DNA of 60,959 nt from Caldimonas tepidiphila (GCF_003569765.1 NZ_QXMG01000036.1:1-60959), one strand, 5' to 3'. Positions 51,058 to 60,959 are shown, counted from the first letter of the stretch. The notes: generated from the letters alone by a model not told the origin. A program made the numbers and translations.

Positions 51058-51576
51058 TCAGCCGAGGATCTCTTCGAGCGTCTTGCCACGCTTGGCGGCG
51101 ATCTCGGCCGGCGTGGTCGAGCGGCGCAGCGCGTCGAACGTGGCACGCACCATGTTGTACGGGTTGGTCGAGCCGTGGCTCTTGGCGACGACGTCCGTGA
51201 CGCCCATCACCTCGAAGACCGCGCGCATCGGGCCGCCGGCGATGATGCCGGTACCGGCCGGGGCCGGGGCGACCATCACCTTGGCCGCGCCGTGCTCGCC
51301 CATCACCTTGTGGAACACGGTGCCGTTCTTCAGGCTGACCTTGAGCATGTTGCGGCGGGCCTGCTCCATGGCCTTCTGCACCGCCACCGGCACTTCGCGG
51401 GACTTGCCCTTGCCCATGCCCACGCGGCCGTCACCGTCGCCGACCACGGTCAGTGCGGCGAAACCGAGAATCCGGCCACCCTTCACCACCTTGGTCACGC
51501 GGTTCACCGCGATCATCTTTTCACGCAGACCGTCGTCGCGACCTTCGTCCGCTACTTTCGGTTGAAACTTCGCCAT
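51058..51576 (-). CDS. rpsE: 30S ribosomal protein S5
   Basis: 172 residues; decoding-fidelity protein. The double-stranded-RNA-binding N-domain has [20 protein letters not shown] and [31 protein letters not shown] is in the C-domain. Confidence 0.98.
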   Translation of the reverse strand: MAKFQPKVADEGRDDGLREKMIAVNRVTKVVKGGRILGFAALTVVGDGDGRVGMGKGKSREVPVAVQKAMEQARRNMLKVSLKNGTVFHKVMGEHGAAKVMVAPAPAGTGIIAGGPMRAVFEVMGVTDVVAKSHGSTNPYNMVRATFDALRRSTTPAEIAAKRGKTLEEILG

Positions 51577-51611
51577 TTTGGGAATCCTTCCGGTGTGTCT
51601 CTAGCCGACGA

Positions 51612-51977
51612 TCAGAACTGCAGGCCGGCTTCGCGGGCTGCTTCTGCGAGGGCCTTGACGCGACCGTGGTAGGCAAAGCCTGCGCGGTCGAATGCAACCT
51701 TCTCGATGCCGGCGGCCTTCGCACGCTCGGCGATACGCTTGCCGATCAGCTGTGCCGCTGCCACGTTGGCACCCTTGCCGGCGCCACCGAGCTGCTCGCG
51801 CACGTCCTTCTCGACCGTCGAGGCGCTGGCCAGCACGCGGCCGCCGTCCTCGGAGATCACGCTGGCATAGATGTGCGTGTTGGAGCGGAACACCGTCAGG
51901 CGCACCGCGCGCAGTTCTGCGATGCGGGCTCGGGTCTGGCGGGAGCGGCGCAGTCGCTGTTCTTTCTTGGTCAACAT
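51612..51977 (-). CDS. rplR: 50S ribosomal protein L18
   Basis: 121 residues; 5S rRNA-binding, with [20 protein letters not shown] basic N-terminus and [20 protein letters not shown] end. Starts 11 bp after rplF's upstream boundary in the cluster. Confidence 0.98.
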   Translation of the reverse strand: MLTKKEQRLRRSRQTRARIAELRAVRLTVFRSNTHIYASVISEDGGRVLASASTVEKDVREQLGGAGKGANVAAAQLIGKRIAERAKAAGIEKVAFDRAGFAYHGRVKALAEAAREAGLQF

Positions 51978-51988
51978 GTCGCAGCTCC

Positions 51989-52522
51989 TTACTTCTTCTT
52001 GGTCTCTTTCAAGACCACTTTTTCGTCCGAGTAGCGCACGCCCTTGCCCTTGTAGGGCTCGGGCGGACGGAAGGCGCGCACTTCGGCGGCGATCTGGCCC
52101 ACCACCTGGCGGTCGGCGCCCTTGATCAGGATTTCGGTCTGGGTCGGGGTCTCGACCTTGATGCCCTCGGGCATGTCCTTGACCACCGGATGCGAGAAGC
52201 CGAGCTGCAGGTTCAGCTTCGTGCCCTGAGCCTGGGCACGGAAGCCCACACCCACGAGCTGCAGCTTGCGCTCGAAGCCCTTGCTGACGCCCGTGACCAT
52301 GTTGGCCACCAGCGCGCGCATCGTGCCCGACATGGCGTTGGCTTCGGCGGAATCGTTCGCCGGAGCGAAGCTCACCTTGCCGCCTTCGCTCTTGACGGCC
52401 ACCAGCGGGTGCTGGGGACGCACCAGCGTGCCCAGCGCGCCCTTGACGCTGATCTGCTCAGCGGTGATCGACACGTCCACGCCCTGCGGGACGGCGACCG
52501 GCATTTTTCCTACGCGAGACAT
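51989..52522 (-). CDS. rplF: 50S ribosomal protein L6
   Basis: 177 residues, two repeated αβ domains; [19 protein letters not shown] and the C-terminal [17 protein letters not shown]-type motif near the factor-binding site. Confidence 0.98.
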   Translation of the reverse strand: MSRVGKMPVAVPQGVDVSITAEQISVKGALGTLVRPQHPLVAVKSEGGKVSFAPANDSAEANAMSGTMRALVANMVTGVSKGFERKLQLVGVGFRAQAQGTKLNLQLGFSHPVVKDMPEGIKVETPTQTEILIKGADRQVVGQIAAEVRAFRPPEPYKGKGVRYSDEKVVLKETKKK

Positions 52523-52538
52523 TGTGCGTTCTCCTCGA

Positions 52539-52934
52539 TCAGGCGACGTAGCACAGCACTTCGCCGCCGATGCCGCTCTGGCGGGCCTTGCGGTCGGTCA
52601 TCACGCCCTTCGGGGTGGTGACGATCGCGACGCCGAGGCCGTTCATGACCTGCGGGATCTCGTTGCGGCCGCGGTAGATGCGCAGGCCGGGACGGCTCAC
52701 GCGCTCCAGGCGCTCGATCACCGGACGGCCGGCGTAATACTTCAGCGCGATCTCGAGCTGCGGCTTGGCAGCCTCGCCACGCACGGCGAAGTTGTCGATG
52801 TAGCCCTCGTCCTTCAGGACCTGGGCGATGGCAACCTTCAGCTTCGACGACGGCATCGACACGCTGGCCTTCTCGACCATCTGCGCGTTGCGGATGCGGG
52901 TCAGCATATCGGCGATCGGATCACTCATGCTCAT
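52539..52934 (-). CDS. rpsH: 30S ribosomal protein S8
   Basis: 131 residues; central-domain organiser and, in E. coli, repressor of the spc operon through the rplE start region. [14 protein letters not shown] start and GGEVLCYVA end. AGGAG 7 nt before the ATG at 52934 decides for MSMSDP rather than the internal ATG. Confidence 0.98.
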   Translation of the reverse strand: MSMSDPIADMLTRIRNAQMVEKASVSMPSSKLKVAIAQVLKDEGYIDNFAVRGEAAKPQLEIALKYYAGRPVIERLERVSRPGLRIYRGRNEIPQVMNGLGVAIVTTPKGVMTDRKARQSGIGGEVLCYVA

Positions 52935-52957
52935 TTGATATCTCCTGATCCAACCGA

Positions 52958-53263
52958 TTACCAGCTAGCCTTCACAACACCCGGGATGTCGCCCTTGAAG
53001 GCGAGTTCACGGATCTTGTTGCGAGCCAGGCCGAACTTGCGGAACGTGCCACGGGGACGGCCGGTCAGCTCGCAGCGGTTGCGCTGACGGGTCGGGTTGG
53101 CGTTGCGGGGCAGCTTCTGCAGTTCCAGACGGGCGAGGTAGCGCTCTTCGTCGGACTTGCTGGCGTCGTTGGCAACGGCCTTCAGCTCTTCGTACTTTTT
53201 CGCGAACTTGGCGGCCAGCGCGGCGCGCTTGAGTTCACGCTGAATCATGGAAACTTTAGCCAC
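52958..53263 (-). CDS. rpsN: 30S ribosomal protein S14
   Basis: 101 residues, GTG start at 53263 preceded by GAGGTG; upstream in-frame residues are from rplE's 3' end. It is the long, zinc-free (C-minus) form: only one cysteine ([10 protein letters not shown]), instead of the CxxC pairs of the short form. Confidence 0.97.
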   Translation of the reverse strand: MAKVSMIQRELKRAALAAKFAKKYEELKAVANDASKSDEERYLARLELQKLPRNANPTRQRNRCELTGRPRGTFRKFGLARNKIRELAFKGDIPGVVKASW

Positions 53264-53271
53264 GAACCACC

Positions 53272-53811
53272 TCAGTTCTTGAACGGGAAACGGAAAGCCG
53301 CGAGCAGCGCCTTGCACTCGTCGTCCGACTTCGCCGTCGTGGTGATGCTGATGTTCAGACCGCGCAGCGCATCAACCTTGTCGTACTCGATTTCCGGGAA
53401 GATGATCTGTTCCTTGACGCCGACGTTGTAGTTGCCACGGCCGTCGAAGGAGCGACCCGAGATGCCGCGGAAGTCGCGCACGCGGGGCAGCGCGATCGTC
53501 ACGAAGCGATCCAGGAATTCGTACATCTGCGCGCCGCGCAGGGTCACCATGCAGCCGATGGGCACGCCGTCGCGGATCTTGAAGCCGGCAATGGCCTTGC
53601 GCGACTTGGTGACCACGGGCTTCTGGCCGGCGATCTTGGTCAGGTCGCCCACTGCGTGATCCATGACCTTCTTGTCGGACACCGCCTCGCTCACGCCCAT
53701 GTTCAGCGTGATCTTGGTGATGCGCGGCACTTCCATCACGGACTTGTAGCCGAATTTCTGCACCAGGTCCGGCACCACTTTTTCGCGGTAAAACTCTTGC
53801 AAACGAGCCAT
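53272..53811 (-). CDS. rplE: 50S ribosomal protein L5
   Basis: 179 residues; binds 5S rRNA and contacts P-site t[24 protein letters not shown], the [20 protein letters not shown] stretch and C-terminal [16 protein letters not shown] are typical. An S8 repressor site could lie at its start, but I did not identify the fold. Confidence 0.98.
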   Translation of the reverse strand: MARLQEFYREKVVPDLVQKFGYKSVMEVPRITKITLNMGVSEAVSDKKVMDHAVGDLTKIAGQKPVVTKSRKAIAGFKIRDGVPIGCMVTLRGAQMYEFLDRFVTIALPRVRDFRGISGRSFDGRGNYNVGVKEQIIFPEIEYDKVDALRGLNISITTTAKSDDECKALLAAFRFPFKN

Positions 53812-53822
53812 CTCGAACCCCT

Positions 53823-54140
53823 TTACGCCTTGATTTCTTCGCCGCTCGACTTGAAGACGCGAACCTTCTTGCCGTCTTCCAGCAGCTTGATGCCCACGCG
53901 GTCGGCCTTGCCGGTCGCGGGGTTGTAGATAGCGATGTTGGACTGGTGGATCGGCATGGTCTTGTCGACGATGCCGCCCGTGGTGCCCTTCATCGGGTTC
54001 GGACGCACGTGCTTCTTGACGAGGTTGATGCCGTCGACGGTGACGTGATCGGCGTCGATGCGCGCCGAGACGGTACCGCGCTTGCCCTTGTCGCGACCGG
54101 TCAGCACGACGACCTGATCACCCTTGCGAATCTTGTTCAT
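53823..54140 (-). CDS. rplX: 50S ribosomal protein L24
   Basis: 105 residues; KOW motif [20 protein letters not shown] at the start; early-assembly protein. Starts 22 bp after rplN ends. Confidence 0.98.
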   Translation of the reverse strand: MNKIRKGDQVVVLTGRDKGKRGTVSARIDADHVTVDGINLVKKHVRPNPMKGTTGGIVDKTMPIHQSNIAIYNPATGKADRVGIKLLEDGKKVRVFKSSGEEIKA

Positions 54141-54162
54141 GATCTGTCCTTGTGCTTGAGGC

Positions 54163-54531
54163 TTAGAGCACTTCCGGCGCCAGCGACACGATCTTCATGA
54201 AGCGCTCGGAGCGCAGCTCGCGCGTGACCGGGCCGAAGATGCGGGTGCCGATCGGCTCCAGCTTGTTGTTCAGCAGCACGGCGGCGTTGCCGTCGAACTT
54301 GACCAGCGAGCCGTCCTGACGGCGCACGCCCTTGGCAGTGCGAACCACCACGGCGCTGTAGACCTCGCCCTTCTTGACGCGGCCGCGCGGCGCGGCCTCC
54401 TTGATGCTGACCTTGATGATGTCGCCGATACCGGCATAACGGCGCTTGGAGCCACCCAGCACCTTGATGCACATGACGGACTTCGCGCCCGTGTTGTCGG
54501 CGACATCAAGTCGCGATTGCATTTGAATCAT
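54163..54531 (-). CDS. rplN: 50S ribosomal protein L14
   Basis: 122 residues ([20 protein letters not shown]), first gene of the spc cluster. A 257-bp gap to the peroxiredoxin gene carries the cluster promoter, so this gene has a leader of about 175 nt, unusually long for the window. Confidence 0.98.
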   Translation of the reverse strand: MIQMQSRLDVADNTGAKSVMCIKVLGGSKRRYAGIGDIIKVSIKEAAPRGRVKKGEVYSAVVVRTAKGVRRQDGSLVKFDGNAAVLLNNKLEPIGTRIFGPVTRELRSERFMKIVSLAPEVL

Positions 54532-54712
54532 TTAAGTCCCCAACTTATCCCGCATTGCCAGCCCGTGCCCATCACGTACTGGCTTCCGCGGTCAGTCTTG
54601 GTCCCGTCAGCTGCGCGACTGCGCACAAGGCGCCGCCTCAAAGCCGCTTGGGTTGGAGCCAGACCCTTGGCTCGCGCTCAGGACGAAACCAGGAATTCCG
54701 GCGAAGCTGCGG

Positions 54713-54741
54713 ATTATGAAGAAGAAAGGGCGCCGTGTCAA
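54713..54741 (-). promoter_or_regulatory. Near-consensus σ70 promoter of the spc cluster
   Basis: On the minus strand TTGACA (complement of 54736–54741), a 17-bp spacer, and CATAAT (complement of 54713–54718): 11 of 12 consensus bases at ideal spacing. Transcription would begin near 54706, about 175 nt before rplN. The -35 lies in the loop of the peroxiredoxin terminator. Confidence 0.85.
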
Positions 54742-54748
54742 GCGCCCT
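54719..54748 (-). terminator. Rho-independent terminator of peroxiredoxin gene
   Basis: On the minus strand AGGGCGC-TTGACACG-GCGCCCT followed by TTTCTTCTTC. A second, T-less hairpin (GGCCCGAC/GTCGGGCC, 54759–54781) precedes it. The loop contains the spc -35 element. Confidence 0.85.
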
Positions 54749-54788
54749 GCTCGTTCATGGCCCGACGGCAGGCGTCGGGCCGAAATCC

Positions 54789-55304
54789 TCAGGCTGCGAG
54801 CTGGCCCGCCTGCTCGAGCAGACGCTCGGCGCCGCTGACCTCGAACTTGCCCGGCGCCTCGACGTTGAGGGTCCTCACGACGCCGTCGACCACCAGCATC
54901 GAGTAGCGCTGCGAGCGCTGCCCCAGCCCGCGAGCGCCCAGGTCGAGCGTGAGGCCCGTGGCGCGCGTGAAGTCGCCGCTGCCGTCGGCCATCATGCGCA
55001 CCTTGCCGGCCGCCTTGTGCTCGCGGCCCCAGGCGCCCATCACGAAGGCGTCGTTGACCGACACGCACCAGATCTCGTCGACGCCGGCGGCGCGCAGCGC
55101 CTCGGCATTGGCGATGTAGCCCGGCAGGTGCTGCGCGGAGCAGGTCGGCGTGAACGCGCCCGGCACCGCGAAGATCGCGACGGTCTTGCCCGCCGCCTCC
55201 TTGCGGATGTCGAAGGCGTTGGGGCCGAGCGAGCAGCCGTTGCCCTCGACCTCGATGAATTCGTACAGCGTGCCCTGCGGCAGGCTGTCGCCAACTTTCA
55301 GCAT
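54789..55304 (-). CDS. Peroxiredoxin (Prx5-type)
   Basis: 171 residues; thiol peroxidase with the peroxidatic cysteine in PGAFTPTCSAQHLPGY, the Prx5/TlpA-like signature, and the catalytic arginine late in GLGQRSQRYSMLVVDG. It reduces H2O2 and organic peroxides with thioredoxin or glutathione/glutaredoxin. It lies alone between the S10 and spc ribosomal clusters on the same strand, bounded by terminators on both sides, and has AGGAGG before its ATG. A hairpin (GCGCAGC/GCTGCGC, 55323–55344) is in its leader. Its promoter is not obvious. Confidence 0.95.
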   Translation of the reverse strand: MLKVGDSLPQGTLYEFIEVEGNGCSLGPNAFDIRKEAAGKTVAIFAVPGAFTPTCSAQHLPGYIANAEALRAAGVDEIWCVSVNDAFVMGAWGREHKAAGKVRMMADGSGDFTRATGLTLDLGARGLGQRSQRYSMLVVDGVVRTLNVEAPGKFEVSGAERLLEQAGQLAA

Positions 55305-55362
55305 GGGACCTCCTCGTCAATCGCGCAGCTTCTTGCGGCTGCGCAAGGAATTTCGGCCGCCC

Positions 55363-55407
55363 CAATGAGAAACGGCCGGGGCGCCAGTATTCCAGCGCCC
55401 CGACCGT
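55363..55407 (-). terminator. Strong terminator after rpsQ (end of S10 cluster)
   Basis: On the minus strand ACGGTCGGGGCGC-N10-GCGCCCCGGCCGT forms a 13-bp stem (one G·U), followed by TTCTCATT. It lies 42 nt after the rpsQ stop. Confidence 0.88.
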
Positions 55408-55413
55408 CGTCGG

Positions 55414-55435
55414 GAGGGCCACGCGAATGGCCCTC
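55414..55435 (-). repeat. Hairpin directly after rpsQ
   Basis: GAGGGCCA-TTCGCG-TGGCCCTC is a perfect 8-bp stem 13 nt after the stop codon, without T-run. It precedes the main terminator and may protect the 3' end. Confidence 0.7.
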
Positions 55436-55448
55436 GGATTCGCACGTA

Positions 55449-55724
55449 TTAGACCGCGCTTGCCTTCTCGATCAGGCGCGTCACGACCCAGGACTTCGTC
55501 TTGGAGATCGGGCGGCCTTCGGCGATCTCGACCAGATCGCCCATCTTGTACTCGCCGTTCTCGTCATGGGCGTGGTACTTGCGCGAGCGGGCCACGATCT
55601 TGCCGTAGAGCTCGTGCTTGACGCGACGCTCGACCAGGACCGTGACGGTCTTGGCGCGCTTGTCGCTCACCACGCGACCGACGAAGGTGCGGGTGTTCTT
55701 CTCGGCTTGAGCTTGCGTCATCAC
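55449..55724 (-). CDS. rpsQ: 30S ribosomal protein S17
   Basis: 91 residues; OB-fold 16S binder ([20 protein letters not shown]). Its ATG overlaps the rpmC stop by four bases. Last gene of the S10 cluster here. Confidence 0.98.
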   Translation of the reverse strand: MMTQAQAEKNTRTFVGRVVSDKRAKTVTVLVERRVKHELYGKIVARSRKYHAHDENGEYKMGDLVEIAEGRPISKTKSWVVTRLIEKASAV

Positions 55725-55918
55725 GCGGCTCCTTTCTTCTTCTCGGCCAGGATGGTCTTGACGCGAGCGATGTCACGGCGCGTGTTGCGCAGCTGGGTGT
55801 GGTTGCCCAGCTGCTGCGTCGCCTTCTGCATGCGCAGGCCGAAGTGGGCCTTCAGCAGGTCCTTGACTTCCTGCTCCAGAGCGGCGACGTCCTTGCTGCG
55901 CAGTTCAGATGCTTTCAT
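55721..55918 (-). CDS. rpmC: 50S ribosomal protein L29
   Basis: 65 residues, helical hairpin ([20 protein letters not shown]), sits at the exit-tunnel rim near SRP and trigger-factor docking. Overlaps rpsQ by ATGA. Confidence 0.98.
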   Translation of the reverse strand: MKASELRSKDVAALEQEVKDLLKAHFGLRMQKATQQLGNHTQLRNTRRDIARVKTILAEKKKGAA

Positions 55919-55941
55919 ATCGATTCTCCGAATGCTTCAGT

Positions 55942-56358
55942 TCAGGCGCCGATCGCGCGCGTCACGAACACGGTGCGCAGCGGCAGCTTGGCGGACGCGA
56001 GCTGGAAAGCCTCGCGAGCCAGCGCCTCGGGCACGCCGTTGATCTCGTAGAGCACCTTGCCGGGCTGGATCTCGGCCACGTAGTACTCCGGGTTGCCCTT
56101 GCCGTTGCCCATACGGACTTCGGCAGGCTTCTGCGAGATCGGCTTGTCCGGGAAGATGCGGATCCAGATGCGGCCGCCACGCTTGACGTGACGGGAGATC
56201 GCACGACGGGCCGCCTCGATCTGGCGAGCCGTGATGCGGCCGCGCTCGGTGGCCTTCAGACCGAAGTCGCCGAACGACACGTTGGTGCCGCGCGTGGCGA
56301 TGCCGGTGTTGCGGCCCTTCTGCTCCTTGCGGAATTTCCGACGGGAGGGTTGCAGCAT
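55942..56358 (-). CDS. rplP: 50S ribosomal protein L16
   Basis: 138 residues; peptidyl-transferase-neighbouring protein. [19 protein letters not shown] start; the arginine in [12 protein letters not shown]-region is the site hydroxylated by YcfD in E. coli. Confidence 0.98.
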   Translation of the reverse strand: MLQPSRRKFRKEQKGRNTGIATRGTNVSFGDFGLKATERGRITARQIEAARRAISRHVKRGGRIWIRIFPDKPISQKPAEVRMGNGKGNPEYYVAEIQPGKVLYEINGVPEALAREAFQLASAKLPLRTVFVTRAIGA

Positions 56359-56370
56359 GTTCGTTACTCC

Positions 56371-57240
<870 letters not shown>

Positions 57241-57255
57241 AGTCTTCCTTCAGCC

Positions 57256-57585
57256 TCAGTTGCCGACGGTCACGAAGATGTGGCAGGTCGGCTTGCTGAT
57301 GCGGTTGCCGCGGCCCTTGGCGCGCGCGGTGAAACGCTTCAGCGTGGCGCCTTGCTCCACGTAGATCGTCTTGACCTTCAGTTCGTCGATGTCGGCACCG
57401 TCGTTGTGCTCGGCATTGGCGATGGCGGACTCGAGCGCCTTGCGGATGATCAGCGCGGCCTTCTTCTGCGTGAAGTTCAGGATGTTGAGCGCCTGGTCCA
57501 CTTTCTTGCCGCGGATCAGGTCGGCGACCAGACGGCCCTTGTCGACCGACAGGCGCACGCCGCGAACGATTGCACGGGTTTCCAT
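57256..57585 (-). CDS. rplV: 50S ribosomal protein L22
   Basis: 109 residues; lines the exit tunnel with its β-hairpin ([20 protein letters not shown]). Usual length. Confidence 0.98.
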   Translation of the reverse strand: METRAIVRGVRLSVDKGRLVADLIRGKKVDQALNILNFTQKKAALIIRKALESAIANAEHNDGADIDELKVKTIYVEQGATLKRFTARAKGRGNRISKPTCHIFVTVGN

Positions 57586-57591
57586 GGCCTC

Positions 57592-57867
57592 TTACCTCTT
57601 CGCCTTCTTGTCGCCGGGGTGACCCTTGAACGTGCGGGTCAGCGCGAACTCGCCGAGCTTGTGGCCGACCATCTGGTCGGACACGTACACCGGCACGTGC
57701 TGCTTGCCGTTGTGCACGGCAATGGTCAGACCGATGAACTCGGGCAGGATGGTGGAGCGACGCGACCAGGTCTTGATCGGCTTCTTGTCCTTGATCGCAA
57801 CGGCCTTGTCCACCTTGGCTTGCAGGTGGTGGTCGACGAACGGACCCTTCTTGAGTGAACGAGCCAT
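57592..57867 (-). CDS. rpsS: 30S ribosomal protein S19
   Basis: 91 residues ([20 protein letters not shown]); head protein near the A-site finger. Starts 10 bp after rplB ends. Confidence 0.98.
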   Translation of the reverse strand: MARSLKKGPFVDHHLQAKVDKAVAIKDKKPIKTWSRRSTILPEFIGLTIAVHNGKQHVPVYVSDQMVGHKLGEFALTRTFKGHPGDKKAKR

Positions 57868-57877
57868 AACCTACCTC

Positions 57878-58702
57878 TTACTTCTTGCGACGCGACACGA
57901 TCATGGTCTGCGTGCGCTTGTTGTTGCGGGTGCGGTAGCCCTTGGTCAGCGTGTTCCACGGAGAGACCGGGGCACGTGCCTCGCCGGTGCGGCCTTCGCC
58001 ACCACCGTGCGGGTGATCCACCGGGTTCATCGCGACGCCGCGCACGGTCGGGCGGATGCCCTTCCAGCGGATCGCGCCGGCCTTGCCGTACTGGCGCAGG
58101 CTGTGCTCTTCGTTCGACACCTCGCCGATGGTGGCGCGGCAATCGATGTGGATCTTGCGGACTTCACCCGAGCGCAGGCGGACCTGCGCGTACGTACCTT
58201 CGCGCGCCATCAGCGTCACCGAGGTGCCGGCCGAGCGTGCGATCTGCGCGCCCTTGCCCGGCAGCAGCTCGACGCAGTGGATGGTCGAGCCCACGGGGAT
58301 GTTGCGGATCGGCAGCGTGTTGCCGGCCTTGATCGGGGCTTCCGAGCCGGAGAGCACGGTCGCGCCGACGTCCAGGCCGCGCGGGGCGATGATGTAGCGA
58401 CGCTCGCCGTCGGCATAGCACACCAGCGCGATGTGGGCCGTGCGGTTCGGGTCGTACTCGATGCGCTCCACCTTCGCGGGGATGCCATCCTTGTTGCGAC
58501 GGAAGTCGACCACGCGGTAGTGGTGCTTGTGACCACCGCCCTTGTGGCGCGTCGTGATGTGGCCGTTGTTGTTGCGGCCGGCGTTCTGCTTCTGGGGCTC
58601 CAGCAGCGACGCTTCCGGCTTGCCCTTGTGCAGGTGCTTGTGCACCACCTTCACCACGGCGCGGCGGCCGGGCGACGTGGGTTTGACTTTGACGACGGCC
58701 AT
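57878..58702 (-). CDS. rplB: 50S ribosomal protein L2
   Basis: 274 residues; SH3/OB RNA-binding core and the C-terminal extension with [16 protein letters not shown], whose histidine lies near the peptidyl-transferase centre. Adjoins rplW with no gap. Confidence 0.98.
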   Translation of the reverse strand: MAVVKVKPTSPGRRAVVKVVHKHLHKGKPEASLLEPQKQNAGRNNNGHITTRHKGGGHKHHYRVVDFRRNKDGIPAKVERIEYDPNRTAHIALVCYADGERRYIIAPRGLDVGATVLSGSEAPIKAGNTLPIRNIPVGSTIHCVELLPGKGAQIARSAGTSVTLMAREGTYAQVRLRSGEVRKIHIDCRATIGEVSNEEHSLRQYGKAGAIRWKGIRPTVRGVAMNPVDHPHGGGEGRTGEARAPVSPWNTLTKGYRTRNNKRTQTMIVSRRKK

Positions 58703-59020
58703 TTACGCGGCCTCCCCGGAGAAGTTGAGCTCTTGGCCTTCCTTGAGCGCCACGTACGCCTTCTTGACGTGATCGCGGCGGCCCATCGTGCGGCCGAAGC
58801 GCTTGACCTTGCCCTTCTGGTTGACGGTGCGCACCGAGTCCACCTCGACCTTGAACATCAGTTCAACGGCCGCCTTGATCTCGGGCTTGGTGGCGTCGCG
58901 CAGGACCTTGAACAGCACCTGGTTGTGCTTCTCGGCGACGTTCGTGGCCTTCTCGGACACGATCGGCGCGACCAGCACCTGCATCAGGCGGCCTTCATCG
59001 AATTTCTGTTGGACGCTCAT
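58703..59020 (-). CDS. rplW: 50S ribosomal protein L23
   Basis: 105 residues; exit-tunnel docking site for trigger factor and SRP (conserved E in [18 protein letters not shown]). Overlaps rplD by four bases. Confidence 0.98.
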   Translation of the reverse strand: MSVQQKFDEGRLMQVLVAPIVSEKATNVAEKHNQVLFKVLRDATKPEIKAAVELMFKVEVDSVRTVNQKGKVKRFGRTMGRRDHVKKAYVALKEGQELNFSGEAA

Positions 59021-59637
59021 CCCAGCATCTCCTTGAGCTGCTCGATCGCGGCCTTCGTCACGAGCACCTTCTTGTAGTGCACGAGCGACAGCGGATCGGC
59101 GTAGCGCGGCTCGACCACCAGCACGTTGGCCAGGTTGCGCGAAGCCAGGTACAGGTTCTCGTCGACCTCGTCGGCGATCACCAGCACGGACTGCAGGCCC
59201 ATCGCCTTGAAGCGAGCGGCCAGCGCCTTGGTCTTGGGCGACTCGAGCTTGAGGTCGTCCACGACGGCCAGACGGCCTTCACGCACCAGCTGCGAGAAGA
59301 TGGCGGCCATGCCGGCGCGGTACATCTTCTTGTTGACCTTCTGGGTGAAGTTCTCGTCGGGGCTGTTCGGGAAGATCCGGCCGCCTCCGCGCCACAGCGG
59401 CGACGAGGACATACCGGCGCGGGCGCGACCCGTGCCCTTCTGGCGCCACGGCTTCTTCGTGGTGTGCTTGACGGTGGCGCGGTCCTTCTGGGCGCGCGTG
59501 CCCTGGCGGGCATTGGCCTGGTAGGCCACGACGACCTGGTGCACCAGCGCTTCGTTGTAGTCACGACCGAACACGGTGTCCGGCACTTCCACGTTCGCGG
59601 AAGCCTGACCCTGGTCGTTCAGGAGCTCGAGCTGCAT
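59017..59637 (-). CDS. rplD: 50S ribosomal protein L4
   Basis: 206 residues; tunnel protein with the long loop ([19 protein letters not shown]). In E. coli L4 also regulates its operon; here an equivalent leader would have to precede rplC. Starts with TGATG overlap of the rplC stop. Confidence 0.98.
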   Translation of the reverse strand: MQLELLNDQGQASANVEVPDTVFGRDYNEALVHQVVVAYQANARQGTRAQKDRATVKHTTKKPWRQKGTGRARAGMSSSPLWRGGGRIFPNSPDENFTQKVNKKMYRAGMAAIFSQLVREGRLAVVDDLKLESPKTKALAARFKAMGLQSVLVIADEVDENLYLASRNLANVLVVEPRYADPLSLVHYKKVLVTKAAIEQLKEMLG

Positions 59638-60311
59638 CAGATGGCCCCTTTCTTCAGCTTGACCTTGACGGCGGGACGCACCACGACGTGGCCGCCCTTG
59701 GAGCCCGGCACCGCGCCCTTGACCAGCAGTAGCTGGCGGGCCTCGTCGATGCGGACGATGTCGAGGTTCTGGGTGGTGACGGTCTCGTCGCCCATGTGGC
59801 CGGACATCTTCTTGCCCGGGAACACGCGGCCCGGATCCTGCGCCATCGAGATGGAGCCCGGGACGTTGTGCGAACGGCTGTTACCGTGCGAGGCGCGCTG
59901 CGAACCGAAGTTGTGGCGCTTGATGGTGCCCGTGAAGCCCTTGCCGATCGAGGTGCCCTGCACGTCGACCGTCTGGCCGACCGCGAACAGGCTGCTCACC
60001 GGCACGGTGGCGCCCGGCTGGTAGCCGGCAGCGACGTCGGCCGCGACGCGGAACTCCTTGAGGAGCTCGCCCGCTTCCACGCCCGCCTTGGCGAGGTGGC
60101 CGGCTTCGGGCTTGGTCACGCGGGAAGCGCGACGCTTGCCGAACGCGACCTGGACCGCGCTGTAGCCGTCGGTCTCAACGGTTTTGATCTGGGTGACGCG
60201 GTTGTTCGACACATCGAGCACCGTCACGGGCACGGCGTCGCCGTCGTCCGTGTAGATGCGCATCATGCCCACCTTGCGACCCAGCAATCCGAGGCGATTG
60301 CTAAGACTCAT
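59637..60311 (-). CDS. rplC: 50S ribosomal protein L3
   Basis: 224 residues; N-terminal [19 protein letters not shown] and the extended loop containing the glutamine methylated by PrmB ([20 protein letters not shown] region). First gene after the rpsJ–rplC gap, preceded by a promoter and a leader of about 130 nt. Confidence 0.98.
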   Translation of the reverse strand: MSLSNRLGLLGRKVGMMRIYTDDGDAVPVTVLDVSNNRVTQIKTVETDGYSAVQVAFGKRRASRVTKPEAGHLAKAGVEAGELLKEFRVAADVAAGYQPGATVPVSSLFAVGQTVDVQGTSIGKGFTGTIKRHNFGSQRASHGNSRSHNVPGSISMAQDPGRVFPGKKMSGHMGDETVTTQNLDIVRIDEARQLLLVKGAVPGSKGGHVVVRPAVKVKLKKGAI

Positions 60312-60406
60312 TGTTTTCTCCAGTGTCCGACATCGATTGGCCGGACTGACGACACGTTGCGACCCGCTGCGCCCGAAGGCTCATGCAGGCCGCCCCTACA
60401 AACCAC

Positions 60407-60431
60407 AAAGGCCCACCGAGGGTGGGCACTT
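60407..60431 (-). terminator. Terminator-like leader hairpin before rplC (possible attenuator)
   Basis: On the minus strand GCCCACC-CTC-GGTGGGC is a perfect 7-bp stem flanked by AAAG upstream and CTTTGTGGTTTG downstream. It begins a few nucleotides after the predicted start of the rplC message and about 70 nt after rpsJ. It may end the tuf–rpsJ transcript, attenuate rplC, or both. Confidence 0.6.
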
Positions 60432-60446
60432 TGCGTAAAGCCTGAA

Positions 60447-60455
60447 ATTATAGCA
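60447..60455 (-). promoter_or_regulatory. Extended -10 promoter for rplC
   Basis: TGC-TATAAT on the minus strand (complement of 60447–60455): a perfect -10 with the TGn extension, in the 186-bp rpsJ–rplC gap. No good -35. Transcription start near 60440. Confidence 0.7.
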
Positions 60456-60497
60456 GCACGGCCGAGCCGGCCGTAACGCCATACGCTCAGACTGGGA

Positions 60498-60809
60498 TTA
60501 CTGCAGCTTGATCTCGACGTCCACGCCGGCGGGCAGGTCGAGCTTCATCAGCGCGTCGACGGTCTTGTCGGTCGGGTCGACGATGTCCATCAGGCGCTGG
60601 TGGGTGCGGATCTCGAACTGGTCGCGCGAGCTCTTGTTGACGTGCGGCGAGCGCAGGATGTCGAAGCGCTGCAGGCGGGTCGGCAGGGGCACCGGGCCCT
60701 TGACGATCGCGCCGGTGCGCTTGGCGGTGTCGACGATCTCGAGGGCGGACTGGTCGATCAGCTTGTAATCGAAGGCCTTGAGACGGATGCGGATCTTTTG
60801 CTTCTGCAT
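60498..60809 (-). CDS. rpsJ: 30S ribosomal protein S10 (NusE)
   Basis: 103 residues from ATG 60809 ([20 protein letters not shown]); also the NusE antitermination factor. It lies directly after tuf and 186 bp before rplC, so here it belongs to the str/tuf unit rather than heading S10. Further upstream in-frame sequence is a non-coding extension. Confidence 0.98.
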   Translation of the reverse strand: MQKQKIRIRLKAFDYKLIDQSALEIVDTAKRTGAIVKGPVPLPTRLQRFDILRSPHVNKSSRDQFEIRTHQRLMDIVDPTDKTVDALMKLDLPAGVDVEIKLQ

Positions 60810-60862
60810 GACGGTTCCTAGAAAGAGCGGAGCGGCCGAGCGGACCGCGGGAGTCGGGAAAG

Positions 60863-60885
60863 GGGCCGGCCCCGGGGACCGGCCC
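60863..60885 (-). repeat. Hairpin between tuf and rpsJ
   Basis: GGGCCGG and CCGGCCC pair around TCCCCGGGG on the minus strand, followed by CTTTCCC. A partial terminator or processing site between tuf and rpsJ. Confidence 0.5.
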
Positions 60886-60900
60886 GCAGTCACGCAAGAA

Positions 60901-60959
<59 letters not shown>

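Noticed and set aside
53264-53317. Longer rpsN start
   Set aside because: The added residues come from the rplE 3' end; GTG 53263 has a GAGGTG site and gives the standard 101-residue S14.

Overview
The window is a chromosomal segment of a very GC-rich β-proteobacterium, most likely Burkholderiales of the Rubrivivax/Leptothrix/Sphaerotilaceae kind. The evidence is gene content and order: an EF-Tu–S10 junction ahead of rplC, secY-infA-rpmJ-rpsM order, an Lrp-type regulator divergent from glmS, a PEP-CTERM protein, a fused gallate-type dioxygenase with a Bug solute-binding protein, and third-codon positions dominated by G/C. The genus cannot be fixed from sequence reading alone. No CRISPR array, insertion sequence, prophage or attachment site was seen; most of the window is core genome, with a small accessory block at the left end.

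Left block (1–11.8 kb): the start of a Bug-family binding protein and a LigB/LigA-fused extradiol dioxygenase (gallate type), divergent from a LysR regulator; an RND efflux pair (adaptor and permease, no outer-membrane channel gene beside it); then an iron-uptake unit with a Fur-like box, a TonB-dependent catecholate-siderophore receptor, a PiuC-type Fe(II) hydroxylase and an FMN α-hydroxy-acid oxidase.

Middle (11.8–40.9 kb): housekeeping genes in short runs. These cover hexosamine/UDP-GlcNAc synthesis (glmS, glmU), tRNA 2-thiolation (ttcA), pterin/folate metabolism (folB, a FolM-like reductase, a 5-formyl-THF cyclo-ligase), a MidA-type methyltransferase, cca, an orphan PEP-CTERM protein, a GST, an NDUFA9-like protein, a soluble lytic transglycosylase, a LysR/DUF2917 pair, def-fmt-htpX, LysM-dprA-smg, a DUF1631 protein and yajC-secD-secF. 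tRNA-fMet lies upstream of yajC. Several of these genes have a -10-like hexamer 6–7 nt before the start codon and no Shine-Dalgarno, which suggests leaderless mRNAs.

Right block (41–61 kb), all on the minus strand: dsbD and cutA (overlapping), a NodIJ-like ABC-2 transporter, then, read backwards, the α, spc and S10 ribosomal clusters up to rpsJ and the 3' end of tuf. A peroxiredoxin gene separates S10 (ending at rpsQ) from spc (starting at rplN). A strong terminator-like hairpin follows rpsQ, another follows the peroxiredoxin gene, and a near-consensus σ70 promoter (TTGACA-N17-CATAAT) for the spc cluster overlaps that second terminator. A further extended -10 promoter lies between rpsJ and rplC, followed at once by a terminator-like leader hairpin. 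The least ordinary observations are the transcription signals around the ribosomal clusters, the hairpin in the Fur-box receptor leader, and the receptor–PiuC–oxidase gene set.
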